Shown: in pieces, positions 6,507 through 13,461 of the stretch
Position numbering within the stretch: position 1 is the stretch's first letter
Layout of the letters: each line of letters opens with the position of its first letter
Assembly: GCA_903916775.1 (NCBI GenBank)
Contig: CAIWXY010000049.1
Location: forward strand, 1 to 13,461
DNA length: 13,461 bases
Source: an uncultured Actinomycetes bacterium
Lineage (GTDB): Bacteria; Actinomycetota; Actinomycetes; Nanopelagicales; Nanopelagicaceae
Reading direction: 5' to 3'
Translations under genes and position numbers: made by a program
Notes under the pieces: model-generated
Told to the model about the DNA's origin: nothing
The model's database searches: none
The model's input: only the letters and a program-made list of their open reading frames with translations

Positions 6507-7760
6507 ATGGAAATCCTAGAGAACCCGTGGCCGTCACCCGCACTTGCTCAATTGTCCGAGTGCACTTTAAGACCGTTATCTCTTAAAGCAAGTAATGGTG
6601 CTATCACCTTCCAACGTTCTGAGGACTTTCGCATGTATGTCTGCGGGATTACACCGTACGACGCCACTCACCTCGGTCATGCTGCTACTTATCTCACCTT
6701 CGACCTCATTAATCGTTATCAACGACTCTCAGGTTCTTCAGTTCACTTTGTCGAAAACATAACCGACGTGGATGAGCCGCTATTGGAGCGCGCAGAACGA
6801 GATCATGTTGATTGGAAATCTTTGGCGCAACAAGAGACTGACCTCTTTTGCAGTGACATGGTTGCGTTGCGAACCTTTGCTCCTGAGTATTTCGTTCCCG
6901 TCACTCAGATCATGCCTTTGGTTGATGAGATGATCTCTCAAATGAAATCAAACGGTTATGTCTACTCCCTCGATGGCGATCTCTATTTTCGTACGGTTCC
7001 ATTTCTCGATGCATTGCCAATAAGTGTTGACGAGGCCATTGATATTTTCGCGCAACGCGGTGGCGATCCACAGCGTGAAGGAAAAGAACATCCACTTGAC
7101 GCTGTTCTGTGGATTGCAAACAAAAATGATGAGCCTGGCTGGGAGAGTAGTCATGGCTTTGGACGCCCCGGATGGCATGTTGAATGCGCTGTCATCAGTT
7201 TGAGATATTTACTTGGACCAAATTTCCTCAAGGGTGACTTGGGTCGAGCATCTCTCATTGATCTGCAAGGGGGCGGTAACGATCTGATCTTCCCGCACCA
7301 CTTTATGTCGGCCGCTCAGGTTAAAGCAGCAACCGGCCAATCATTCGCACGAGCTTTTGTGCACACAGGAATGATCGGTCTTGACGGTGAAAAAATGAGT
7401 AAGAGCAAAGGCAATCTCGTCTTTGTTTTTAAACTCTTAGAGGCCGGTGTTGATCCTGTAGCGATTCGCTATGCACTCTTGCAGGGCCACTACTCGACTG
7501 ATCGCATGTGGAGCCAGCCTATTTTGGATCAAGCGATTGCAGATGTTTCACGAGTGCGCTCTGTTCTAGGTCGAAATGAAGTTGCACCAACCCACCACGT
7601 TATTCAAGCTATTGCTGACGCCATCGCAGATGACCTCGATACGCCAGTTGCTTTTGAGCACTTACATACATGGGTGCTTGCTACCGAGAGTGGTGAGACC
7701 GGGGGATCAACGGGAGAGATGGGCAGAGCTCTCGACAGCCTAATGGGGCTCGCTTTCTAG
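6507..7760 (+). CDS. mshC: L-cysteine:1D-myo-inosityl 2-amino-2-deoxy-alpha-D-glucopyranoside ligase (mycothiol synthesis)
   Basis: MshC activates cysteine with ATP and joins it to GlcN-inositol, the third step of mycothiol synthesis, in the cytoplasm. It is a paralogue of cysteinyl-tRNA synthetase. The YVCGITPYDATHLGHAATY signature distinguishes it from CysS, which has a GPTVYD-type sequence there. C46 is the expected zinc ligand, 55-58 (HLGH) is the HIGH motif, WHVEC ending at C227 gives another zinc ligand, and KMSKS is at 296-300. The 417 aa equals the MshC length and lacks the longer C-terminal anticodon-binding region of CysS. The neighbourhood (SCO1664-type gene upstream) is the usual one for mshC. 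The ATG start at 6507 is favoured by the -10-like hexamer 7 nt upstream. metH follows after 17 bp. Confidence 0.95.
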   Translation: MEILENPWPSPALAQLSECTLRPLSLKASNGAITFQRSEDFRMYVCGITPYDATHLGHAATYLTFDLINRYQRLSGSSVHFVENITDVDEPLLERAERDHVDWKSLAQQETDLFCSDMVALRTFAPEYFVPVTQIMPLVDEMISQMKSNGYVYSLDGDLYFRTVPFLDALPISVDEAIDIFAQRGGDPQREGKEHPLDAVLWIANKNDEPGWESSHGFGRPGWHVECAVISLRYLLGPNFLKGDLGRASLIDLQGGGNDLIFPHHFMSAAQVKAATGQSFARAFVHTGMIGLDGEKMSKSKGNLVFVFKLLEAGVDPVAIRYALLQGHYSTDRMWSQPILDQAIADVSRVRSVLGRNEVAPTHHVIQAIADAIADDLDTPVAFEHLHTWVLATESGETGGSTGEMGRALDSLMGLAF

Positions 7761-7762
7761 GC

Positions 7763-7768
7763 TAAACT
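7763..7768 (+). promoter_or_regulatory. Candidate -10 element of metH
   Basis: TAAACT begins 3 nt after the mshC stop and ends 9 nt before the metH ATG; the spacer CGCTTCCTT has no Shine-Dalgarno sequence. The wider spacing makes it the weakest of the leaderless candidates, and metH could also be read from the mshC transcript. No cobalamin riboswitch can fit in the 17-bp gap. Confidence 0.35.
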
Positions 7769-7777
7769 CGCTTCCTT

Positions 7778-10700
7778 ATGAAGCCTTCATCGACTCTTCG
7801 GCAAGCGCTAGCGACACGAACCGTTATCGCCGACGGAGCTATGGGCACGATGCTTCAGGCAGCCAACCCCACTTTAGAAGATTTTCAGGGACATGAGGGT
7901 TGCAACGAGATCTTAAATGTCTCTAGACCTGACATCGTCAAATCTGTTCATCGTCAGTATTTGGACGTTGGCGTTGATGCCATCGAGACAAATACTTTTG
8001 GTGCCAACTTCGCCAATCTTGCTGAATATGGAATCGAAGATCGCATCTATGAACTCGCTTTCGCCGGAGCTCAACTAGCACGCGAAGTAGCGGACGAATT
8101 TTCTACCGACTCATACCCTCGATGGGTTCTGGGTTCACTTGGACCAGGAACCAAACTTCCAACACTCGGACATACGTCGTATCAACTTCTGAAAGACGCA
8201 TACACAACAGCCTCAAGAGGACTGATTGCAGGCGGTTGTGATGCGCTGCTTATTGAAACCACGCAAGATTTGTTGCAAGCCAAGGCAGCAGTGAATGGGG
8301 CACGTGTCGCTATTTCCGAGAGCGAACGTGACATAGTCTTAATTGCGCAAGTTACCGTCGAGACAACCGGAACAATGCTTATGGGTTCAGAGATCGGTGC
8401 AGCGCTCAATGCGCTAGAACCACTAGGCATTGATGTAATTGGTCTCAATTGTGCGACAGGCCCGGCCGAGATGAGTGAGCACCTGCGTGCTTTGTCCCAA
8501 GGTTCGACCGCTCTTATTTCGGTGATGCCCAATGCTGGTTTGCCAATCTTGGGGGCCGATGGCGCTATTTACCCACTAGGCGGCACAGAACTAGCGAAGT
8601 ACCTCGCTGACTTTTCTCAGAATTATGGTGTGCGATTGATCGGCGGTTGCTGCGGAACAACGCCGGAGCATTTACGCGATGTCGTTAATCTTCTCCATGC
8701 AAAACCAAGCAACGTGCGCACTGCTCATCAGGAACCAGGCGCATCGTCTCTCTATCAATACGTACCATTTCGCCAAGATAAGACATACATGTCGATCGGA
8801 GAGCGTACGAACGCCAATGGTTCGAGAGCCTTTCGCGATGCTCTCCTTGCAGAAGATTGGCAAAGTTGCGTAGAGATTGCTCGTGATCAAATTCGCGACG
8901 GCGCACATATGCTCGACCTATCCGTAGATTACGTAGGTCGCGATGGTGTTTCCGATATGCGCGAACTTGCCTCTCGTTTCGCTACATCGTCAACGCTCCC
9001 TATTGTGCTCGATTCAACCGAACCAGCTGTCCTTAAAGCAGGTCTTGAATGCCTTGGTGGACGAAGCGTCATTAACTCCGTGAATTATGAAGATGGTGAC
9101 GGACCAGATTCTCGTTTCGCACGCATAATGCCTTTGGTGCAAGAGCATGGAGCCGCTGTTGTCGCCCTCACCATTGATGAAGAAGGTCAGGCACGTACGG
9201 CCGAATGGAAATTACGAGTTGCTACCCGTCTCATTGAGGATCTCACCGGGAACTGGGGAATGAAGATTGGTGACATCCTTATTGATGCCCTGACGTTTCC
9301 GATCGCCACCGGCCAAGAGGAGACACGTAAAGATGGCATCGAAACCATCAATGCAATCGCAGCCCTTAAGAGCAAATACCCAGATGTACAGACAACCTTA
9401 GGTGTTTCAAACGTCTCGTTCGGTCTCAACCCAGCAGCTCGAATTGTGTTGAATTCTGTCTTTCTGGCCGAAGCGGTTAAGGCCGGGTTGGACTCTGCGA
9501 TTGTGCACCCGTCAAAGATCACACCGATTGCTCGCATTGAAGCTGAAGTTTTGAAAGTAGCACTTGATTTGATCTACGACCGTCGTGAGTACGACGAAGC
9601 AGGTGAGTGCACCTATGACCCACTAACAAAGTACCTCGAAATTTTTGAGGGAGTAGAAACTGCCTCTACCAAAGTTTCGCGCGCTGCCGAGTTAGCAGCT
9701 CTGCCATTGGCGCAACGTTTAGAACGTCGAATCATAGATGGCGAAAAAGTTGGGCTCGAAGCGGACTTGCTTGAAGCTCTGAATCAGGGAATCGCACCGC
9801 TATCAATTATTAATGATCACCTTCTTGCTGGAATGAAAGTAGTTGGTGAACTTTTCGGAAAAGGCGAGATGCAACTGCCATTTGTTCTTCAGAGCGCAGA
9901 GGTCATGAAGCAAGCAGTGGCGATTCTCGAACCTCATATGGAGAAGAGCGATAATGAAGGTCGCGGCAAAATACTTCTAGCTACTGTTAAGGGCGATGTG
10001 CACGACATTGGAAAGAACCTTGTTGACATCATTCTTTCTAACAATGGTTACACCACAGTCAATATCGGAATTAAGCAGACCGTCAACCAGATAATCGATG
10101 CTGCAACCGAAAATGACGTTGATGTTGTCGGTATGAGTGGGCTTCTAGTGAAGTCGACGGTTGTTATGCGCGAGAATCTCGAGGAATTCACCACTCGCGG
10201 ACTCAGTGACAAGTGGCCTGTGATTCTTGGCGGCGCGGCCCTGACGCGCTCTTTCGTGGAACAAGATTTGGCTGGTGCATTCCCCGGAACAGTCCGTTAC
10301 GCAAAAGATGCTTTTGAAGGCCTCAAGCTGATGGATGCGATGATGGGGATCAAGCGCGGGGTAGAAGGTGCTGCTTTACCTCCGCTACGCGAACGCAAGA
10401 CTGTCTCTACTCGTCAATCGGCTCCAGATGTCCCAGACACACTGCGCTCTGATGTAGCTACCGATAACAAGATTCCAACTCCACCCTTCTATGGCTCACG
10501 GATTGTTAAAGGAATCGCACTGGCTGACTATTTGGGCATGCTCGATGAGCGCGCACTTTTCATGGGTCAATGGGGTCTCAAAGGAGCTCGTGGTGAATTT
10601 GAGAAGATGGCTGAAGATGAAGGTCGTCCACGACTTCGGGCAATCCTCAACCAGGCCCAATCCCAGGGTTGGCTAAATGCGGCTGTGGTTTATGGATACT

Positions 10701-11266
10701 TTCCATGCTATTCAGAGGGTAACGATCTTGTGATCTTGTATCACGAGGGGCCTCTTGAAGGCACAGAACGAGTCAGATTCACTTTTCCGCGCCAGCGCCG
10801 CGATCGCAGATTATGTTTGAGCGATTTCTTCGCTTCAAAAGAGAGCGGAAAGATTGACACTGTTGCATTCCATGTCGTAACAATGGGTCAGTCAGTATCT
10901 GAAGCAACTGCCAAACTCTTTGCGGAAAATAATTACCGCGAGTACCTAGAGTTGCACGGGCTTTCAGTTCAACTCACTGAGGCGCTTGCAGAGCATTGGC
11001 ATGCTCGCATACGTTCAGAACTCAATGTAGGCGATGAAGATTCACCTGAACTTTCAGAGATCCTAGATCAGGGTTACCGGGGCTCACGTTATTCCTTCGG
11101 CTACCCAGCTTGCCCTGACATCGAACAGCAAGTTCAGCTCTGCGAACTATTGGAGCCTGGTCGCATCGGTGTAGAGCTTTCCGAAGAGTTCCAACTACAC
11201 CCTGAACAATCAACGAGTGCCATCATCGTGCATCATCCAGAAGCAAAGTATTTCAACGCCGTTTAG
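7778..11266 (+). CDS. metH: Cobalamin-dependent methionine synthase
   Basis: MetH transfers the methyl group of 5-methyltetrahydrofolate to homocysteine through methylcobalamin, making methionine and tetrahydrofolate in the cytoplasm. All four modules are present in 1162 aa. The homocysteine-binding barrel (about 1-310) has its zinc ligands C225 (NCATGP) and C291-C292 (GGCCGT). The pterin-binding barrel (about 335-620) includes SIGERTNANGSRAF. The cobalamin cap and Rossmann domain (about 640-870) carry DVHDIGKN with the axial ligand H742, plus GMSGLLVKST and ILGGAALTR. The AdoMet-binding reactivation domain (about 890-1150) ends with RYSFGYPACPD. Nothing looks degraded, so the enzyme should be active if B12 is available; no B12 synthesis genes are in this window. 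It lies 17 bp after mshC and 49 bp before trmI. Confidence 0.98.
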   Translation: MKPSSTLRQALATRTVIADGAMGTMLQAANPTLEDFQGHEGCNEILNVSRPDIVKSVHRQYLDVGVDAIETNTFGANFANLAEYGIEDRIYELAFAGAQLAREVADEFSTDSYPRWVLGSLGPGTKLPTLGHTSYQLLKDAYTTASRGLIAGGCDALLIETTQDLLQAKAAVNGARVAISESERDIVLIAQVTVETTGTMLMGSEIGAALNALEPLGIDVIGLNCATGPAEMSEHLRALSQGSTALISVMPNAGLPILGADGAIYPLGGTELAKYLADFSQNYGVRLIGGCCGTTPEHLRDVVNLLHAKPSNVRTAHQEPGASSLYQYVPFRQDKTYMSIGERTNANGSRAFRDALLAEDWQSCVEIARDQIRDGAHMLDLSVDYVGRDGVSDMRELASRFATSSTLPIVLDSTEPAVLKAGLECLGGRSVINSVNYEDGDGPDSRFARIMPLVQEHGAAVVALTIDEEGQARTAEWKLRVATRLIEDLTGNWGMKIGDILIDALTFPIATGQEETRKDGIETINAIAALKSKYPDVQTTLGVSNVSFGLNPAARIVLNSVFLAEAVKAGLDSAIVHPSKITPIARIEAEVLKVALDLIYDRREYDEAGECTYDPLTKYLEIFEGVETASTKVSRAAELAALPLAQRLERRIIDGEKVGLEADLLEALNQGIAPLSIINDHLLAGMKVVGELFGKGEMQLPFVLQSAEVMKQAVAILEPHMEKSDNEGRGKILLATVKGDVHDIGKNLVDIILSNNGYTTVNIGIKQTVNQIIDAATENDVDVVGMSGLLVKSTVVMRENLEEFTTRGLSDKWPVILGGAALTRSFVEQDLAGAFPGTVRYAKDAFEGLKLMDAMMGIKRGVEGAALPPLRERKTVSTRQSAPDVPDTLRSDVATDNKIPTPPFYGSRIVKGIALADYLGMLDERALFMGQWGLKGARGEFEKMAEDEGRPRLRAILNQAQSQGWLNAAVVYGYFPCYSEGNDLVILYHEGPLEGTERVRFTFPRQRRDRRLCLSDFFASKESGKIDTVAFHVVTMGQSVSEATAKLFAENNYREYLELHGLSVQLTEALAEHWHARIRSELNVGDEDSPELSEILDQGYRGSRYSFGYPACPDIEQQVQLCELLEPGRIGVELSEEFQLHPEQSTSAIIVHHPEAKYFNAV

Positions 11267-11303
11267 TCAACAAACTAAACCTCATCTCAACACCTATTCT
11301 CTT

Positions 11304-11310
11304 GAAGGAG
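11304..11310 (+). promoter_or_regulatory. Shine-Dalgarno deciding the trmI start
   Basis: GAAGGAG ends 5 nt before the ATG at 11316. It rejects the longer open frame that begins at 11217 inside metH and the out-of-frame ATG at 11311. A TATTCT at 11295-11300 could be a -10 box but would put the transcript start inside the Shine-Dalgarno, so I do not call it. Confidence 0.75.
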
Positions 11311-11315
11311 ATGCT

Positions 11316-12179
11316 ATGAAGAACCCAAATTTCGCTTATGGCGATCGTGTTCAACTCACAGATGCCAAAGGAAAACTTCATACGATTACTCTCAAAGAAG
11401 GTGGGGAGTGGCATACGCATAAAGGCTGGCTGATCCACGACAACATCGCGGGATTGCCACAAGGAAGCGTGGTGGAAACTACTGCTGGACTTAAATTCCT
11501 TGCATTCAAACCTTTGCTTGCAGACTATGTTCTCTCAATGCCTCGAGGCGCCACGATTGTGTACCCCAAGGATGCCGCTCTGATATTAGGTTTTGCAGAT
11601 GTAGGCCCAGGTGATGCAGTTCTTGAAGCTGGAGTTGGTTCCGGCGCATTAAGCATCTCATTACTTCGAGCTGTAGGCCCTGGTGGCTCTGTTGACTCAT
11701 TTGAACGCCGCCAAGAATTTGCTGATATCGCGAGTAAGAACGTAGATAACTATTTCTCAGGCGTTCCGGAGAATTGGAGCCTGACTCTCGGATCTGTTCA
11801 AGATCACGCGCACACAAAGAAATACGATCGAATTATTCTCGACATGCTGGCTCCATGGGAGTGTGTGGCTATGGCGGATGAGGTTCTTCATCCCGGAGGC
11901 GTGTTGCTTGCTTATGTTGCCACTACTACACAACTCTCAGTTATGGCAGAGGCGATTAAAGATTCCGGAAGATTTACCGAACCAGAATCAAGTGAGTCTC
12001 TGATACGCCAATGGCATCACGAAGGTTTAGCGGTTCGTCCTGTACATCGAATGATTGGACACACTGGATTTCTCATCCAGGCCCGTCGATTAGCGCCAGG
12101 TGTTACAGCGCCTCTTCGCCGTAGACGCCCATCAAAGGGCGCCTACGGTCTTCCTGAAGATGAAGCGGTAGTCGAGTAA
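11316..12179 (+). CDS. trmI: tRNA (adenine-58 N1)-methyltransferase, TrmI type
   Basis: This AdoMet-dependent enzyme makes m1A58 in the T loop of tRNAs, stabilising their fold; the bacterial/archaeal form is a homotetramer. The protein is 287 aa, close to the mycobacterial Rv2118c. The N-terminal about 70 residues form the small beta domain. They are followed by the YPKD motif (83-86), the AdoMet loop with E104 and AGVGSGA (105-111), the acidic SFERRQEF (E130) and the catalytic-site LDMLAPW with D176. The start at 11316 is set by GAAGGAG; the open frame upstream overlaps metH and lacks family similarity. The C-terminal tail is basic (RRLAPGVTAPLRRRRPSKG), suitable for tRNA contact, and its codons include a strong hairpin (12119-12148). 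It converges on the FKBP gene with 11 bp between stop codons. Confidence 0.94.
   Translation: MKNPNFAYGDRVQLTDAKGKLHTITLKEGGEWHTHKGWLIHDNIAGLPQGSVVETTAGLKFLAFKPLLADYVLSMPRGATIVYPKDAALILGFADVGPGDAVLEAGVGSGALSISLLRAVGPGGSVDSFERRQEFADIASKNVDNYFSGVPENWSLTLGSVQDHAHTKKYDRIILDMLAPWECVAMADEVLHPGGVLLAYVATTTQLSVMAEAIKDSGRFTEPESSESLIRQWHHEGLAVRPVHRMIGHTGFLIQARRLAPGVTAPLRRRRPSKGAYGLPEDEAVVE
12119..12148. terminator. Strong hairpin in the 3' end of trmI, possible bidirectional terminator
   Basis: CCGTAGACGCCC (12119-12130) pairs with GGGCGCCTACGG (12137-12148) over 12 positions with one A-C mismatch, around a 6-nt ATCAAA loop. It lies 29 bp before the trmI stop, in basic-tail codons. No T-run follows on either strand, so it is not a classic intrinsic terminator, although U-poor hairpin terminators have been proposed for actinobacteria. 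Its place, about 40 bp from the facing FKBP stop codon where the spacer is only 11 bp, suggests termination or 3'-end protection; the role is inference. Confidence 0.4.
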
Positions 12180-12190
12180 AACTTTCCAGA

Positions 12191-12760
12191 TTATTTTGCG
12201 GCAGTTAAATCAACAACGAAGACGAGTGTCTCGTTAGGACCAACTGGACCTGATCCAGCCGCGCCATATCCAAGTGCTGGTGGAACAACAAGAAGTCGAC
12301 GTCCGCCAACTTTCATACCTGGGATACCTTGTTGCCATCCAGGAATAACTGCTGAGAGCGGAAATGTTGCTGGGCCTTGGGACCAGGACGACTGAAGAAC
12401 TGCGCCGCTCTTCCATGACATGAGAACGTATTGCGCAGTTACAGTTGAAGCAGATGTGGCAGTTGCGCCATTTCCAACGATGATGTCTTTAGTAACCAAT
12501 GTGGCCGGAGGATCTCCGACTGGCTTGCTGATTACAGGGGCTTGGCCCGCAATTGCTGAAACTGTTGGAAGTTCTTCTTGGGTCACGGCTGACGCCTTTC
12601 CTTGGGATTGTGAGCTCTGAGTTGGTTGGGGGGCTTGAGAGGATTGAGAGGCCGAAGAGGCCGAGGAAGTGCTCTTTTTGTGGGTAAAAGTAAGCGCCAA
12701 ACTCGCAGCCAATACGACCACAACAACGATGGCTGAAACTTTGAATGATTTTTTGCTCAT
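12191..12760 (-). CDS. Membrane-anchored or secreted FKBP-type peptidyl-prolyl isomerase
   Basis: Folding helper that interconverts cis/trans proline bonds, probably outside the cytoplasmic membrane. Of 189 aa, residues 9-25 form one hydrophobic segment (SAIVVVVVLAASLALTF) after a basic start. No lipobox Cys follows, so it is a signal anchor or a cleavable signal. Residues 30-60 are a Ser/Gln-rich linker. The FKBP domain spans about 85-189. Compared with human FKBP12 the pocket keeps Y111 (Y26), F133 (F46), V138-I139, W142 (W59), Y165 (Y82) and F181 (F99). The F36-D37 pair is replaced by L122-Q123 in GAVLQSSW. I chose the second of two tandem ATGs (12760) because AAAGGA lies 6 nt before it; the first (12763) is only 3 nt away. 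In other actinobacteria such genes flank pafA/pafB. Confidence 0.9.
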   Translation of the reverse strand: MSKKSFKVSAIVVVVVLAASLALTFTHKKSTSSASSASQSSQAPQPTQSSQSQGKASAVTQEELPTVSAIAGQAPVISKPVGDPPATLVTKDIIVGNGATATSASTVTAQYVLMSWKSGAVLQSSWSQGPATFPLSAVIPGWQQGIPGMKVGGRRLLVVPPALGYGAAGSGPVGPNETLVFVVDLTAAK

Positions 12761-12827
12761 CATTTTTCCTTTCTAACTATTCATAAACATATTCACGTAA
12801 ATCGACTGCACGATCCTAGCAAAGCCG

Positions 12828-12833
12828 TAGGCT
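12828..12833 (+). promoter_or_regulatory. Candidate -10 element of pafB (leaderless)
   Basis: TAGGCT ends 6 nt before the pafB ATG at 12840. The spacer GAGGCC contains GAGG, but only 2 nt from the ATG, too close for a working Shine-Dalgarno. No clear -35 box. The 79-bp divergent gap with the FKBP gene (12761-12839) is AT-rich toward the FKBP side; I could not fix the FKBP promoter. Confidence 0.42.
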
Positions 12834-12839
12834 GAGGCC

Positions 12840-13461
12840 ATGTCTGAACGCAAAACGGAGCGGTTGATCAACCTTACGATCGCCCTTTTGGGGAGCAAGA
12901 GATATCTCGCAAAATCAGAGATCTTTCGCGATGTGGCTGGATATGAAGGATCTCCTGAAACCATGGAGCGTATGTTCGAGCGAGATAAGGACGAACTGCG
13001 AAATTTGGGTATTGAGATCGAGGTAGGTACCCACGACGCCCTTTTCGAGGATGAGGTTGGATATCGGATCACCAGGGATTCCTATGGTTTAAATCTAGGT
13101 GAGCTGAGCGCTGAGGATTTGGCGTATATCTCACTAGCTGGGAAATTGTGGCGAGATGAAACCTTCACTTACGCAGGCACACGCGCACTTGCCAAAATAG
13201 ACGGCTCGGAGTTGTTTAATGACCCTGGCGAATTAGGCGCGACAATTCTGATTGACGATACTTCATCGCAACATTTTGAACCAATACTTGGTGCTATAGA
13301 TACACGATCAAGAATTTTATTCACATACCAATCTACAACGATTTCACAGCGCCATGTAGAGCCTTATGAACTCACTTTGTGGCATGGCTTTTGGTATCTG
13401 ATTGGTAACGACATCAAGAAGAGCGAAATTCGCGTTTTCAAATTAACACGAATTTCGGGAG
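12840..13461 (+). CDS. pafB: WYL-domain transcriptional regulator PafB (partial, right edge)
   Basis: The frame from ATG at 12840 is open to the window end (207 residues plus one base). The N-terminus, starting MSERKTERLINLTIALLGSKRYL, is a winged helix-turn-helix, followed by the block MERMFERDKDELRNLGI typical of PafB. Then come YRITRDSYGL and an acidic segment leading to the WYL domain, whose namesake residues W185-Y186-L187 are seen in HGFWYLIGND. PafB with PafC forms the heterodimeric activator of the RecA-independent DNA damage response in mycobacteria; despite its name it is not needed for pupylation itself. PafC is expected just beyond the edge. A PafC or other WYL protein is the alternative, but the N-terminal block favours PafB. 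It is divergent from the FKBP gene. Confidence 0.86.
   Translation, partial: MSERKTERLINLTIALLGSKRYLAKSEIFRDVAGYEGSPETMERMFERDKDELRNLGIEIEVGTHDALFEDEVGYRITRDSYGLNLGELSAEDLAYISLAGKLWRDETFTYAGTRALAKIDGSELFNDPGELGATILIDDTSSQHFEPILGAIDTRSRILFTYQSTTISQRHVEPYELTLWHGFWYLIGNDIKKSEIRVFKLTRISG

Noticed and set aside
6507..7760. Reading this gene as cysteinyl-tRNA synthetase
   Set aside because: The YVCGITPYDATHLGHAATY signature, the short C-terminus (417 aa) and the SCO1664-type neighbour all indicate MshC.
8182..8532. 116-codon minus-strand open frame inside metH, and a similar one at 9187-9537
   Set aside because: Both lie opposite conserved metH domains, show low-complexity Ser/Ala-rich composition and have no start signals; they are shadows of metH.
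11217..11315. Upstream extension of the trmI frame into metH
   Set aside because: It overlaps the metH C-terminal codons in another frame and lacks family similarity, while GAAGGAG plus ATG at 11316 gives the expected TrmI N-terminus.

Overview
The window looks like chromosomal DNA from a streamlined actinobacterium of moderate G+C, plausibly one of the small-genome freshwater lineages; that placement is inference. The phylum is well supported: there is a MshC-type ligase (mycothiol synthesis occurs only in Actinobacteria), the Actinobacteria-typical trio MSMEG_4193-type phosphomutase / DUF3090 / SCO1664-type kinase-like protein, a TrmI of the Rv2118c type, and a PafB-type WYL regulator. The window is densely packed, with no gene-free stretch over about 100 bp and no mobile element, CRISPR array or obvious foreign segment.

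Layout. Bases 2-130 hold the C-terminal end of a DUF554-type membrane protein (+). Facing it on the minus strand are tRNA-Leu(GAG), thymidine kinase and a zinc alcohol dehydrogenase, read in that order (2008 to 161). An M20 metallopeptidase (+, 2111-3442) converges on an aldo/keto reductase (-, 3484-4437). A 64-bp divergent promoter region then starts a long plus-strand block: phosphomutase, DUF3090 and SCO1664-type protein (overlapping or abutting, 4502-6432), then mshC (6507-7760), metH (7778-11266) and trmI (11316-12179). An anchored FKBP-type prolyl isomerase (-, 12191-12760) converges on trmI with an 11-bp gap. Divergently from it, pafB (+, from 12840) runs off the right edge.

How the genes relate. 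mshC uses cysteine to build mycothiol and metH makes methionine from homocysteine, so both belong to sulfur amino acid and thiol metabolism. The three genes before mshC combine a phosphatase-fold enzyme, a small zinc-knuckle protein and a kinase-fold protein in one tightly coupled cassette whose function is unknown; this is the best candidate for an undescribed system here. The order phosphomutase-DUF3090-SCO1664-mshC-metH-trmI-FKBP-pafB is a shortened form of an order I recall from Mycobacterium and Streptomyces. In those genomes the Pup-proteasome genes lie between trmI and the FKBP/pafB genes; here that interval is empty.

Expression signals. Six genes (tdk, the aldo/keto reductase, the phosphomutase, mshC, metH and pafB) have a TAnnnT -10-like hexamer 6-9 bases before the start codon and no well-placed Shine-Dalgarno sequence, which suggests leaderless transcripts. 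Genes that follow others or have a leader (DUF3090, trmI, FKBP, possibly the M20 peptidase) have good Shine-Dalgarno sequences.
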